Origin: Cepaea nemoralis
Taxonomy: Eukaryota; Mollusca; Gastropoda; Stylommatophora; Helicidae
DNA length: 64,000 nucleotides
NCBI GenBank assembly: GCA_014155875.1
Contig: JACEFZ010024473.1
Coordinates: forward strand, 289,001 to 353,000
Reading direction: 5' to 3'
Of the stretch, positions 46,141 through 58,076 are shown one piece after another. Each line of letters opens with the position of its first letter. The stretch's first letter is position 1. Below the pieces are notes generated by a model. It searched no databases, was not told where the DNA came from, and was given only the letters and a program-made list of their open reading frames with translations. A program made the translations under genes and the position numbers.

Positions 46141-46760
46141 TTTCTTTACTTTTTAGGCGGGTGGCGTTATTTCTTTTGCACTTTTACCCATTGAGGACGC
46201 CGTGGTGGTTTAATGTGCATATTTATTTTTGAAATAATCAGACGATAGTGTGGCGAAACCTGGCTGCGCTCTCTGCTCTTGCTTAGTGCACAGTGTATCA
46301 TAAAGATTCTGTAAGATATGCTTACATTAATGTTACGTTTACTTAGTATGAATGTTCGTTTAATGTGGTAAATTACGTTTGGCTAAGAGATTTTGGTCTA
46401 GCGTACTCAACCTGGCAAGTGCCCACGGATCTGGGTACATCGTGTACCAAACTGCTAGTTCTAGCGCATTGTTACCCACGACACAGACCGGGCAAGTCGC
46501 ATCAGCCTTCACAGTCAAAATTTAGTGAGTTGTTGTGGTTCACCCTCAAGTGACAACATCATTATCAATCAGCATCATCGAGTTCTACGATCTAGATACT
46601 TCATGTGCTATCTATTGTATTGCCTGAGTCACCAAGGCCCATGGTAAATTACGTGGTTATAACATAGACAGTTTGTTTATCACAGGCTACACAGACTTTC
46701 AGTTAAAGCTTACCACAGCTAACCCTTTGTTTGTGTGTCACGTACATTAGAAGTTACCTG
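46141..46760. other. AT-rich stretch between LINEs
   Basis: Nothing recognised. Confidence 0.4.
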
Positions 46761-47744
46761 AACAGTGTTTAGTATGCATATGCCCAACGATGTAAAGTAG
46801 TACAGTCATCATCCAGTAAGAACTGAGGAAGGACAGGAGAGGAAAGCTGTAGACTACTAACTAATATAAAATCATCGCTTTGTTCTCGCAAAAGACTTAC
46901 TTCTCGCAGAGCATTCATTATATCAGTCTGGTCCATGGCTCGCTCGTCCGCCCTCCACAGTAATCTTACCTGCAAGTCTGTCAGTCTGCTCATTTCATTG
47001 TACCACCGCATGCCCTGTAACGAATCAATCAATCAATCAATCAATCAATCATGTGCCATGAAACTAATAATTGCCAGCCGTGACCGCTTCAGAGACAACA
47101 ACCACTCCATTTCTATCCTCTTGAGCATACTCATTGAGTATCCAAGGAAACACGCCGGAGTGAAGGTATGTGTCTCGAGCCATGTTATTGCATTACTTAC
47201 TGCCATGACGTCCACAATCAGACCACTTGTGGTCAAGGCAAGAGCACCAGAAGTTTCCTTTACAATACTTCCTTCAGCCTAAGCCATAAAGGCACAAGAA
47301 CTTCCCACGCGTCGAACGACAGACTCATCTGTGTAAATGACAGCATCACCCTCTAAAGAATTCTGGGAGCTAAAAGCATGTACTTCCGCCTCCACAGCAG
47401 CCGGAATTTCTTGTGTGCATTTTCTGTCTAATGATTGATTGATTGATTGATCTAGGAATCGACATCACAGCATTCGGGACATTCCCATAAGCGCTCCGTC
47501 TCCATCCTCAGCAGCCAGCGAAGAGTTCCAACACTAATAGTTCCAGTAGCAATCTGATTATATGTCCGTCTCGCCTTTCCTCCGAGCGCCTGTCTAGTTG
47601 GATGCAAACTGAAAAGGACGTACAGAACTCTGTTGGCACTTGAACCCACTCTTCGCCAGGTTCTAAGACCTCAAGTGAACTCACCTGTTGAAGAATGTCT
47701 TCGGTTTGACCCATCCACGACTTTCCTCTTTTTAACCTGCTGCC
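46761..47744 (-). pseudogene. LINE D, C-terminal part: RNase H and Cys-rich tail
   Basis: Minus strand, right to left: RGKSWMGQTEDILQQVSSLE (about 47720), GGKARRTYNQIATGTISVGT and the C-terminal CPECCDVDS, then DAVIYTDESVVRRVGSS (RNase H first strand with its Asp), ALALTTSGLIVDVMAVSNAI, YSMSMLKRIEMEWL and finally ERAMDQTDIMNALREV. The first group lies upstream of the second on the chromosome, so the piece is rearranged or contains two copies. This LINE type carries RNase H after the RT, as in the I/Ingi/LOA-like groups (clade by inference). Frameshifts are present. Confidence 0.68.
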
Positions 47745-49255
47745 CTTTCATCCAGTGCCTTGCCGGCTGGCGTGGGCGATCATGCCTCTCCACAAATTAC
47801 GATCTCCGACGTCATGGATCAATTCATGTGTTCACTTCCTTCCGTGTCATAACACAAGACTGTCAAGAATCTCACGCTGTCTTCCTCTATCTTTCTTTCC
47901 ACAAATCTTTCCTGTTGTCACAACATGTTCCAGTTTTTTATTCTCATAACGTAGCCAAAAAACGATGACTGCCTCTTTCTGATGTTTGTGATAAGTAGTC
48001 TTTACGACTCAGCTTCCCTTGAAACGTCTTGATTGCTCATTTTGGCTGTCCAATTAATTTTCAACCATCCATCCATCATGTACCATACCGATAAGCGTTG
48101 GTGGTCACGTTTAGCCATCTCACTCGATCAGCAGAGTCGTGGATCAGCTCCGTATTTTTGTCTTGACCATGCCGTATGGCCAAGTCATCCAGGTATTTAC
48201 TTCTCTGTCTTCCCTTGGTCTCTTCCCTTCGATCTTGCCAGTTGTCACCAAGTTCTCCAATTCATTTCTTCTCATAACATGCCCACAAAATTATGACTGT
48301 CTACGTCTGTCTCTAATCAGTTTACGATCTTCATTTGTTTCTTGAAGGACTTGTTCATTGGTTTTTCTGTCTGTCCGTGGTATTCTTTGCATTTTCCTCA
48401 GAAACCACATTTTTACAGCATCAGATGTTTTTCAGCTTGTCTGCTCATTGTCCACGCTTCCCATCCATACAAAAATACATGTTCTATGTACTTCTTCAAC
48501 ACTCTTTTTCTCGTTTCAATTGACATCTTTTTATTGGTCAGTATGTTTTTCATCTTGCAACAGGCTACCTTCGAATTGGCAATTCTTGTTCTAATCTCTT
48601 CAAGGCATCCCCATCAGATGTTACGACTGTTCACAGATGATAACTGTACCGATTCAATTGTTTAAGAATATGCCAATTTACTTGAATATTACATTGTGGT
48701 ATTTCCTTCTTCCCAGTGAGGAACATAATCTGTGTCTTCTTACAATTCAATTATAACCCAGGTTTTTCACTGTGTGCAACAACCGCATCTACTAAATGTT
48801 GCAGGTCCTGTTCATTGTCTGTAGTCAAGATTGTATACTCTGCATATCTAATGTTATAGATGTATCGTCACCCTATGATGATTTCTTCCATACCTTCTAT
48901 ATATCTGAAAATATTTTCACAGTACAGAAAAAAAAAAAAGATCTGGAGACATTACACATCCCTGTCACACACATCTTTCAATAGGTCGATATTGACCTAC
49001 TTCGTTATCAAAACTTGTTGTTTCCAATATATGTTTTTACACGTCTAAGGTCTTTTCCATCAATTTGTAGATCTTCAAGCATCCTTATAATGTCGACATG
49101 TCTCACTTTACCGAAAGCCTTTGTGTAGTCAATAAAGCAAAAGTGTAGATCTTTGTTTACTTCTATAGAACGTTCAATTACTGTTCTCAGTATATGCACA
49201 GCATTTACTTTACCCTTGCCTTCTACAAACCCACGATTGTTCGTTCTCCTATTTC
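47745..49255 (-). pseudogene. LINE tails inserted in LINE D (two pieces of family G type)
   Basis: 47745-48060: a tail with NLWRGMIAHASRQGTG near its end. 48061-49255: a second tail starting at a (GATG)-like 3' end, with the same 'GLA..L.QDKNTELIHDS' and 'KILLYGxEAWTM..QAEKHL'-type stretches as 17961-18470. Further right is an RT block A, FCFIDYTKAFGKVRHVDIIR (49008-49199). All frames are broken. Position between two parts of LINE D implies insertion or deletion after LINE D arrived. Confidence 0.65.
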
Positions 49256-49299
49256 AGGTTGTATACTAACATTCTAAGTCCCTACTTTCAATGATAGTA

Positions 49300-49720
49300 A
49301 TCGTTTGCACTCAGTAGCCTGCTGATGGTCTGGAGTCACCTGGTGCACATGACTATCCCTACCGGGCGAGGCTGCTCCTAAGGAGCACCCATTTACGCCG
49401 TTACTCTGATTTTCGATGAGACCGTTACACATAATTTTCTGGGTATCTGTAAAGAAGGTAGTTTGCCATTGCTTTCCTTTTAAGCAGTGACTATACTGGT
49501 CAATGACTGTAGTCATTGTCTCCCCAAAAATAGATCCTCTGCCTACCGTCGAGAAGCTGGAGACCATAACCTACAACTATCTGTCAGCTGCTCTTCAACT
49601 TCATCCACCATCTGCACCCGTGGCTTCACGTAGCCCTGATGGGAAGGCTAAACGGGTACTCCACCTTGCCCAAGGGTGCCCCGTAGGCTAGCGGAAGGAA
49701 GAAGGCACCTTACTTCTAAA
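49300..49720 (-). mobile_element. Possible SINE with 'GGAAAGCAATGGCAAACTAC' core
   Basis: The minus strand contains GGAAAGCAATGGCAAACTAC (about 49480-49461), the same core as SINE family C (GCAATGGCAAACTACTGAGC). No clear A/B boxes or ends were found, so the call is weak. Confidence 0.4.
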
Positions 49721-49744
49721 TTGATAGGGGATATCCCTACCCCG

Positions 49745-50280
49745 CCACCCAGTTTCAACATTCTTCTATAAAACCACATCTCCAAGACTTCTATGCAATT
49801 TTTCGCCTGTTTACTAATTGTCCAGGATTCGCAGCTGTATGTTAAAACTGGTTCTATGTAACATGTAACAACTCTTTTCTAATTTTCAATGAAGGTGACT
49901 TATTACACAAAACGTTCTTCATTTGATAGAATGCAGTTTTGCTTGTCCTAATGCTCTTTATCTCAGTGATGCATCTTCCATCTGATATTATCCATTGCCT
50001 AGATATATGAATTTCTGCACATGCCCCAAAATAACATCCCGTACTTTAATTGCACATTTAGGCACAATATGGTTTTTATTTTTAAATATATCACCATAAC
50101 TTCTGTCTTTCTATTATTCAAACTAAGGCCCATTTGTTCACTTCCTACAACCGACTGTATCTATCATTTCCTGTAGATCCTTCTGACTTTTTGCTATCAA
50201 GACGATCTAATCAGCATAACTAAGTTATTTATATTATATCCACCAACCAGACTCCATGCCCTTTACCTTCTTAATTTCAC
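49745..50280 (-). pseudogene. LINE C-terminal fragment
   Basis: The minus strand reads, with stops, the post-RT segment that includes a 'CYIEPVLTYSCESWTI'-like stretch near 49830 and 'MGLSLNNRKTE' near 50120. It is the third LINE piece between two parts of LINE D. Confidence 0.5.
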
Positions 50281-51257
50281 TATGCAGTAGACGTTGTGTG
50301 TTTGCGTTGACTTAGAGGTAGGCACGTGCTCGGAAAATGCGTATTCTGTCCCCCATATATGGAAAATCAATAAGATAGCGCATCGCTCTGCATGCTGTAT
50401 CTTTGGTACATCCAAGATAATACGCATGGCTTCGTTCTGTATTCATTAAATCCTTTCCATCTGCTTATGGCTGAGGGTTAGGATAGCCATCGCATGCTTA
50501 AAAACAGAAAGGACCAGACCCTCGTATAGAAAGCATAGGTGGCACTGCTCACAGTTTGTCGCCGCCATCACCAGCACTTGCAGCCAAACCCCGCTTGGCC
50601 TTTATTATCACCTGGTCTATGTGCTCAGTATAAGCAAGACTTCGATCAAATCGTATCTCCATGTATTTCATTGCTTGCGTTCTTTCCACTAGTCTCTGAG
50701 CACAGATTTACAGTTGGTGTTGGAGTGTTGACTAATATGGTTATTCAAAGAGAACCATGTCACTGCTGCCTTCGTTAGGCTGACCATTATACCAGCTTCA
50801 ACATACCGCATGCTTATGCGATTTAGTTCTGTTTGTCGTTCCACAGCAACCTAATCTCTATCCTTGCCCTGACGATACACTTACACATCGCCTTATACAA
50901 CAATGTCCTCCCCGGTCCTGTGATCTGCTCATCCGGTGATTCTCACAGTGTAGGCATTGAACAGCACCGGAGATAATGTTGATTCCTATGGCAGGCCAGG
51001 ATATATTGTTGTTGGTTCAGAAGTCCAAATGCCACATCTATAAACTACTGCCCATTGGAAGAGGGCTGCAGCGATCCAATTAAGGAGAAATGGGCTTATC
51101 TTGAGTTCAATGAGCTGAACCATTAAGAAATCCAAGGTACTCTGTTGTACGCATCCCCAAGATCAATTGCTGCAGCACATGTTTCAATGCCTGAGTGGAA
51201 ACCTTCATACCCATCTTGGATAAAAACTGCTGCGTTGGTCCAGGTTTCTCTGCACGG
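50281..51257 (-). pseudogene. LINE D, middle part: RT palm and thumb
   Basis: Minus strand, right to left: TNAAVFIQDGYEGFHSGIET, then AAAIDLGDAYNRVPWISLMV (RT block A), a 'GLP.(ES)TLSPVLFNAYTV' block B near 50960, VYRQGKDRD and LNRISMRYVEAGIMVSLTKA, then EAMRIILGCTKDTACRAMRY near 50400. Multiple stops. Its upstream neighbour within the LINE lies beyond the LTR element, at 58077-59290. Confidence 0.78.
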
Positions 51258-53522
51258 TGTCACGGAACCACTGTAGACGTCCTTACATTGGCACCTTTCC
51301 GTCTTGACAGACGATAGTATGGTACATTGTGCTTCAAAAAGGCGTAATAACTACGACCCATGGCGGTGGCGAATGTGGCTGGTAAGGCCAATTCTTGCTG
51401 CAAATGTTTGCCCACAGTAGATGCATGTGAAAACATGGTCATTTCCACCATTTTGCACCATCTTAAGTCTCAAACGCTCTGTGTGTGCTTTATCTGCAAT
51501 CATTTTCTCCTCTGTCTTTATTCCATTTCTGATAGTTGCCCTCCATGCAACACGTTCAGCGGCGACTTGTTCCCAATGTGCATTATCAATGCCTGTATCA
51601 ATCATGTCCCGCTTACACACATCTTTGTATCGTAGTAGAGGCCGATCCTGAGATCTCCTACCCGTCTGTAATTCACCAAAAAAGACGTCCTTTGGTATTC
51701 TACCATCATCCAAATCATCCAAATCAAACAAAGAAATTAGTCATACGGTAGCTCAGTCATATCTGACTAAGACCTGACCCCTTGTAGACGTCGATCAGAA
51801 TGATAAAAGGCCAGGGACAGTCGTGTCTAGGCCGCCACAAAGCTTTGTTGTCGAGAAAAGTTTCCCAGTTTAAACGGCCACCGGGAGTCTTTGAATACAG
51901 AAGGATTTACCCGGATTAATTGGGGACAAGTAGGCATACTGTTTACCCGGATCTAAAGACAAGAGAGGGAGCGACGTCTTAATTTGGTTGCCGGCCAAGT
52001 CAGTGACGTCATTCCGACACTGTTTTCGGCAGTCTGGATAAACAAAGAAATTTGTAATCAGTGGGAGAAATGGATTGAACAGAAAAGGAGTATTATGTTG
52101 TTTCAGTCTAACTAGGAAAAGGAACCACCGTGTCCCGTGTTGTTTAAAGGCAATGGACATTCGTACATGATGTGGATGTGTGATTCCAATTCAGGACTGG
52201 AATAGTGTACATAAGGTAGTTTATTGATAGAGATTAGGAATCGAGCATAGTGATAGTGCATTGTGGGAACTTATTATAGGAGCGTTGGCAGCAGTAGGCT
52301 GATGTGTTGATTAAACTAGGTCGAGTAACGTATTGTTTAACTCGGCAGGTTATGCTAATGTCGTAGGATGATATTCAGTGAGATTGAGAGTGGTTGGGGG
52401 GATAAAGGAAATGTCAATGGTAGGAAATTCCAGTAAGGTGTCTACTGGGGTCTCTTCAATTTCCTTTGGTCTTTCCTTTTTCTTATCACGTTTCAGGCCA
52501 ATGTGATGAACTGCTCTGTCTTATGCCAGAGTTTAGTTCTGTGAGATCTAGATATTAAAGTCTGAATACGGCCTTCGGCCTACACCCACATATAATAGGT
52601 CTGAGTCGGGTTTCTATCACCGGGTGTTCCCTCTTCGACAGGTTCCACTAGATCAGAGAACTTACCTAAAATTCAGAGATGAGGAAAATGGCAGTGACCT
52701 GGTGCAGTTGCCAATTGACCTCGACAATTGGACCCTGTCCCACGAGGAAGGTCTAACACCTCATGGTCTCATCTGAGTATCGATAGTGAATCATGGGAAA
52801 AGTGCCTTATCAGTGGCTGAATTTCCCAAAACAACCAAATTATGAATTATGACAGTTATCAGGAGAGTCATAGGATGGAAGAAGATAACTGAGTAACTTT
52901 TTCTGAAAGACAGAAAACTTTTAGTAGATTGAATGGCAGTAGTGTTTTGTAGAGATGCTGCTAGACCAACACTTGTGTTCTTACGTCACTGGATTGTATT
53001 GGATATATGTTTCACCGTCTGTGTTGAACTAAGGGACAGTAATTAACCAAATCACTCAGTGGTGACCAAGCATCCACACTATCCACGATTTACAGGAAGA
53101 AGTCAACAACTGGCCGGAGAGACGCTTCATCTGGTGAGCTCCTTCTGATCTTGTGATGTTGTGCAATTGTATGGCCGGAGCACAATGATGAAAGTTTATT
53201 CTGATCCTGATCTAACTTGTCATATCTCACATACACGGTAGATTATACCACAGACCTCTATACACATACATTACACACACGTGACACTTTTCTTCATTAA
53301 ATGTTTTATCATTTTGTTAGAAGCCAGTGTTGGTGTGGTATGTTCTGGAGGAATGTGAGAAGGGGTATTATCTTATGGTAGGAAGTGAGAGAGATAGAAA
53401 TCCAGAGACTGAAAGGGTGTGTGTGTGACAAAGGTCCGGCAGAAGCCCAAGCTGGTGAAAGGGAATTGAAAAGAAAAAGTGTGCTTGTTGATTCCACTTC
53501 CCTCCAGGGACGACAGGCGACA
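51258..53522 (+). repeat. Left LTR (interrupted by a LINE tail)
   Basis: The LTR is split at 51281/51783 by a 501-bp insert. It also holds about 490 bp (about 52829-53325) that are absent from the right LTR. Because the right LTR joins the flanking sequences directly ('cagtggctg|ttggtgtgg'), either the right LTR lost this part or the left gained it. Confidence 0.85.
51282..51782 (-). pseudogene. LINE tail with C2H2 zinc finger, inserted in the left LTR
   Basis: Flanked by TGTAGACGTC (51272-51281 and 51783-51792). The minus-strand frame 51731-51351 has DGRIPKDVFFGELQTGRRSQ, then RYKDVCKRDMIDTGIDNAHW, AERVAWRATIRNGIK, and a C2H2 finger (FTCIYCGQTF, then GLTSHIRHRH). It matches the C-terminal plan of the LINE at 43840-46140. 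It is severely 5'-truncated. Confidence 0.88.
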
Positions 53523-53808
53523 TTTATGGGGGAACGTCGTACGGGATGGTGACAGTATATTAATGAGGTTAAGCCGGAATGGTAAAGATCCAGTTATGGT
53601 GAATGTGGATAGGTGTGAAGACACATATCATACCTGTTCATACTTTACAAGTCTACATAGGTCTTTGGTCCTAATTCTATTCTTGTCATTGGAAGATTGT
53701 TTTATGGTGTGCTGTGTGGTGTCATATATAGATTAGTTTTAAATATTGAGTATCTATATATTGTTTTGGGGTTTTTATACTCAACCTGCTGACTCACCTT
53801 CTCTAAAT

Positions 53809-55021
53809 ATGGCCACTCCCAAACTAGATATGGCAGAACTGAGGGCAAGAGGTGAAAGAATGGGCTTGTCGCTTCCTGCACTATCAGAGTTATACAAGGA
53901 GTGGAAAGAGATTTCCGTCAGGCAGAAAGAGAAGATCGAAAGGCCGAGTTGGAGCTAAAAATATGGAGTTGGAGACCAAAATAATATAGGCTGAGCAAGC
54001 CACTAATAGGCTGGAACTTTAAGCTGAACAAGCTGCTAGGAAACCTGAAGCTGAACAAGCTGCTAGGAAACTTGAAGCTGAGCAAGCCACTAAAAGGTTG
54101 GAACTTGAAGCTGAGCAAGCTGCTAAGAGACTTGAAGCTGAGCAAGCTGCTAAGAGACTCGAAGCTGAGCAAGCTGCTAAGAGATTCAACGCTGAGCAAG
54201 AAGCTCAGACAAGAGAGCATGAGTACCGAATGCTGGAACTTGATCTCAGGGCACAATCTAAGGGAGAAACTGATGGGGAAGTAGGGGTATCCTCTCCCAA
54301 TGGTTCACCCACCATGAGTGGACATAGTTACCATGCTATGAAGTTTCCATTGGCTGTCTATGATGACGACAAAGAAAAAATAGACCAGTACTAACAACGC
54401 TTCGTGGCAATGTCTGTTGCTATGGGTCTAGACCGAGACAAATGGAATCTTAAATTGTCCCAGGGATTGCGCGGCTCGGGTTACGAGGTTTACTCCCGCC
54501 TACCACCAGGACACGAGAACAATTACGACGAATTGAAAACAGCGTTACTTAAACACTACGAGATTACCTCACACACTTACCGGAAGAAGTTTCGATCAGC
54601 GAAACGAGAGCCGGGAGAGTTATTCGCCGCCTACAGTCTGCGTTTGAAATCCTATCTCTAAAAATGGATGGATTTGGCAGGGTTCACACATGACTATGAG
54701 AGCCTGGAAGAGCTCATGATAGTCGACCAGATGCGACAGCACATGTCGGAACCTCTCAAGACATTCCTGGGAGAACAAGGGGCGGAACGGATTGATGTGG
54801 TGAATAAGTTAGCGGAGAGATTCGTTGAGGTCCATGGGGAGGCTGGAGAAACAGGTACACCAATCACCAAAGGTCAGGAGAAACATGACCGAAATAAATT
54901 TTTAAAAAACTCGGAAACCAGGAAAGTGGAACCTTATGCGAACACTTCAGAGACGGGTCCAGAGAAGACGAAGGATGGGAGACAGCCCACCCAACTCGCC
55001 ACCGACACGACAGTGTTCTGA
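53809..55021 (+). pseudogene. Gag of the LTR element (multiple stops)
   Basis: Starts at ATG 53809 (MATPKLDMAELRARGERMG). The N-terminal third is a coiled coil containing a 27-bp repeat encoding LEAEQAAKR at least three times in frame (about 54010-54190, more in other frames). Then the capsid-like domain: MKFPLAVYDDDKEKIDQY, a stop, FVAMSVAMGLDRDKWNLKLS, LKTALLKHYEITSHTYRKKF, a stop, KWMDLAGFTHDYESLEELMI and a C-terminal Lys-rich stretch. This capsid pattern, a short helical bundle with 'W...L...L.G.a...y..l', is typical of Gypsy Gag. Stops lie near 53956, 54394 and 54659. Confidence 0.85.
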
Positions 55022-55379
55022 GAAGTCGTGTTCGATTTGTAAGTCGCCCTCTCACAACATGAAAGACTGCAAATCGAAAATGAAAAGCTCTCACTTTGCT
55101 GCCTGCCTCGTGGCTCCAAAGGCGGTTGCCACCGAAAAAGTCGAGGTTGTCGAAGGAACTCGGGACCAAGAGAGGCCACCTGTGGTCGAAATGATCGAAG
55201 TCAACGGCCAGCAGGTTACCTGTCTCTATAACACTGGCCTAGATGGGGAAGCCGTGATTGATGCCAGCCTGGTACGCCCAGACCAACTCACAGGGGAGAC
55301 CAGTGAGATACAGCCTGCAATGAAGAGTACGGCTGCCATGACGTTGCCAATCGCCAAGGTGGAGATTAAGTCCAGGTAA
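55022..55379 (+). pseudogene. Zinc knuckle and aspartic protease remnant
   Basis: A CCHC knuckle, CSICKSPSHNMKDC (55029-55070), is followed after about 50 codons by a retropepsin-like segment, VNGQQVTCLYNTGLDGEAVI. The catalytic triplet, normally DTG or DSG, reads NTG (55230-55238), so the protease would be inactive. The frame differs from that of gag, as usual for gag-pol, or by an indel. Confidence 0.8.
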
Positions 55380-56200
55380 GTCACGGGCATCATTCCAGCA
55401 GCTGTATTATCTGATCCCCTATTTCCCGTGATCCTTGGTACGAAATACGTCTTCCTGGGGGTGTCCAAACAACCCGCCCACCTGGGAACATCAGCCACTG
55501 GATCCCAAAGGAAGGAAAAGGAGGCAGTTACACTAAGCACCAACCCTGCGCCAGGGGAATTGCATACTGCCCAGACGAAGGACACAACGTTGCATCCTTG
55601 CTACAAGAAGCTGCAAAGAAGTGCTGACCCACCAAAACGGGAGCAGTACTTTCTGAGGAATCGGCTGCTCTACCGGAGAGCCGGAAGGTGAGACAAACTG
55701 CACGAGCAGTTGGTGGTCCCGGAGGCCCACCGTCCCCACATTCTTCAAAGCGGGCACACCATATTCGGATGTCAGATGTCCGGGAATCGACATATGGGTG
55801 TCAGAGAGACGTTGCAGCAGATTTCCGGCCATTATTGCTGGCCAGGAATGACCGGAGATGTACGCCGGTTGGTTAAGTCTAGCCCAGAGTGCCAAAAGGC
55901 ACCATCCAAAAATCGGACGAAGAGTAAAGCATCTCTTAAGGTAGGAGACAAAGTAATGGTGTGTGGTCCAGCAGAGACCAATATACTCACAGTAGGATGG
56001 CAAGGACCTTACCCTGTGGTAAAGGTTACGTCCAAGACCACCTACGGAATCCGAATCGGGGAAGAACTGAAAAGTCTCCCTAGGCATCTCCTTCAGAAAT
56101 ATAAGGAGAGATCCGATGTCAAGTCTTCTCACCTTATGGTAATGGCAGCCATTAAGAAAAAGGTTACGGGTCCAGACGGACACCAGCAATCCCAAGCACT
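55380..56200 (+). pseudogene. Integrase remnant: zinc-binding N-terminus joined to C-terminal domain
   Basis: A protease-end stretch (VILGTKYVF, near 55430) runs straight into the linker YFLRNRLLYRRAGR, then the zinc-binding domain (NRHMGVRETLQQISGHYCWP, GDVRRLVKSSPECQKAPS; the first Cys of the CC pair is Ser). After SSPECQ it jumps to the C-terminal domain, SLKVGDKVMVCGPAETNIL, then GWQGPYPVVKVTSKTTYGIR. RT, RNase H and the D,D-35-E core are missing, removed by at least two deletions. Confidence 0.85.
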
Positions 56201-56835
56201 ACATAGGAGGGTCTATGGAAATGTAAGGGGTAGATCCGATTTTCCAGCCGAAGATAGGAGGGAAATCACATGTCAGAGAGAGGCCCATAGTGAAAAATTC
56301 GGTAGTAGCCCAGTTCAGTAGGGGTGGGTAACGTTGGGAACGGCGCGAGATACCCGAGACTCCGAACGAAGATTGACTGACCAGATCCAATATCGACCGA
56401 GATGGTAATGGAAGCAAAAGTCCAGGGATTTTTTGGGAAGACGATTCTGTCCATCGAGGACGAAACCGCAGATCCCAGGTTGCAATGCTTGGGGAAACTA
56501 AGCGGTTATGGAGACACTGTTACAGTCAGGATGGAACGATCTCTCTGTATTGTGAGCCGTCGCTTACGCCATTCGAAAGTTGGTCGACCGAACGTACAGG
56601 AGCGATAAACCAACAATAGTCTCTGTCATTATGGGGATATAGGCTGTCTGTGAGATCGCTTAATTGATGAGGAGGCAATACCTTTGAGGGTAAAGGCAGA
56701 CCATCAACATTTGATGTGCTGAGCCATCTACCAGAAACTGAACATGCGCTTGATGAGTCGATTGTTGTGGATCATCTGGATCGAACCTCCAGTGAGCATG
56801 AGTCGAAGAGGTCAACTCTCTTAAGAGGAGGCCTA
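56201..56835 (+). other. LTR element 3' untranslated region and polypurine tract
   Basis: No conserved frame recognised. The stretch ends with AAGAGGAGG, the presumed primer for plus-strand synthesis, just before the right LTR. Confidence 0.55.
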
Positions 56836-58071
56836 TGTAACGGAACCACTGGAGACGTCGATCAGAATGATGAAAGGCCAGGGACAGTCGTGTTTAGGCC
56901 GCCACAAAGCTTTGTTGTCGAGAAAAGTTTCCCAATTCAAACGCCGACCGGGAGTCTTTGAATACAGGATGATTTACCCAGATTAAAGGGGGACAAGTCG
57001 GCATACTGTTTACCTGGATCTAAAGATGAGAGAGGGAGCGCCGTCTTAACTTGGTTGCCGGCTAAATCAGTGACGTCATTCCGACACTGTTTTCGGCAGT
57101 CTGGATAAACAAAGAAATTTGTAATCAGTGGGCGAAATGGATTGAACAGAAAATGAGTATTCTGTTGTTCCAGTCTAACTAGGAAAAGGAACCACCGTGT
57201 CCCGTGTTGTTTAAAGGCAATGGACATTCGTACATGATGTGGATGTGTGATTCCAATTCAGGACTGGAATAGTGTACATAAGGTAGTTTATTAATAGAGA
57301 TTAGGAATCGAGCATAGTGATAGTGCATTGTGGGAACTTATTATAGGAGCGTTGGCAGAAGTAGGCTGGTGAGTTGATTAAACTAGGTCGAGTACCATAT
57401 CGTTTAACTCGGCAGGTTAACGCTAATGTCGTAGGATGATATTCAGTGAGATTGAGAGTGGTTGGGGGAATAAAGGAAATGTCAATGGTAGGATCTTCCA
57501 GTAGGGTGTCTACTGGGGTCTCTTCAATTTCCTTTGGCCTTTCCTTTTTCTTATCACGTTTTTGTGATGAACTGCTCTGTCTTATGCCAGAGTTTAGTTC
57601 TGTGAGATCTAGATATTAAAGTCTGAGTACGGCCTTCGGCCTACACTCACATATAATAGGTCTGAGTCGGGTTTCTATCACCGGGTGTTCTCTCTTCGAC
57701 AGGTTCCACTAGTTCAGAGAACTTACCTACAATTCAGAGATGAGGAAAATGGCAGTGACCTGGTGCAGGTGCTAACTGACCTCGACAATTGGACCCTGAT
57801 CCACGAGGAAGGTGCAACACTTCATGGTCTCATCTGAGTATCGATAGTGAATCATGGGAAGAGTGCCTTATCAGTGGCTGTTGGTGTGGTATGTTCTGGA
57901 GGAATGTGAGAAGGGGTATTATCTTATGGTAGGAAGTGAGAGAGATAGTGATCCAGAGACTGAATGGGGGTGTGTGGACAAAGGTCCGGCAGAAGCCCAA
58001 GCTGGTGAAAGGGAATTGAAAAAAAAAGTGTGCTTGTTGATTCCACTTCCCCCCAGGGACGACAGGCGACA
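56836..58071 (+). repeat. Right LTR
   Basis: 1236 bp, from TGTAACGGAACCACTGGAGACG to GACAGGCGACA. It carries the same block that in the left LTR follows the LINE insertion, but lacks the 490-bp stretch described there. Confidence 0.9.
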
Positions 58072-58076
58072 CACGG

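Larger units (their letters stand above)
51258..58071 (+). mobile_element. LTR retrotransposon (Gypsy/Metaviridae type), internally deleted, nested in LINE D
   Basis: LTRs begin TGT(A/C)ACGGAACCACTG and end GACGACAGGCGACA. Five-base target copies CACGG lie at 51253-51257 and 58072-58076. A polypurine tract (AAGAGGAGG, about 56824-56832) sits just before the right LTR. Removing the element rejoins the two RT parts of LINE D. The internal region is only 3.3 kb and holds gag, a damaged protease, and the two ends of integrase. RT, RNase H and the integrase catalytic core are gone. The two LTRs are closely similar (about 95% by eye), pointing to a fairly recent insertion, but the coding part is already defective. 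Confidence 0.9.
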
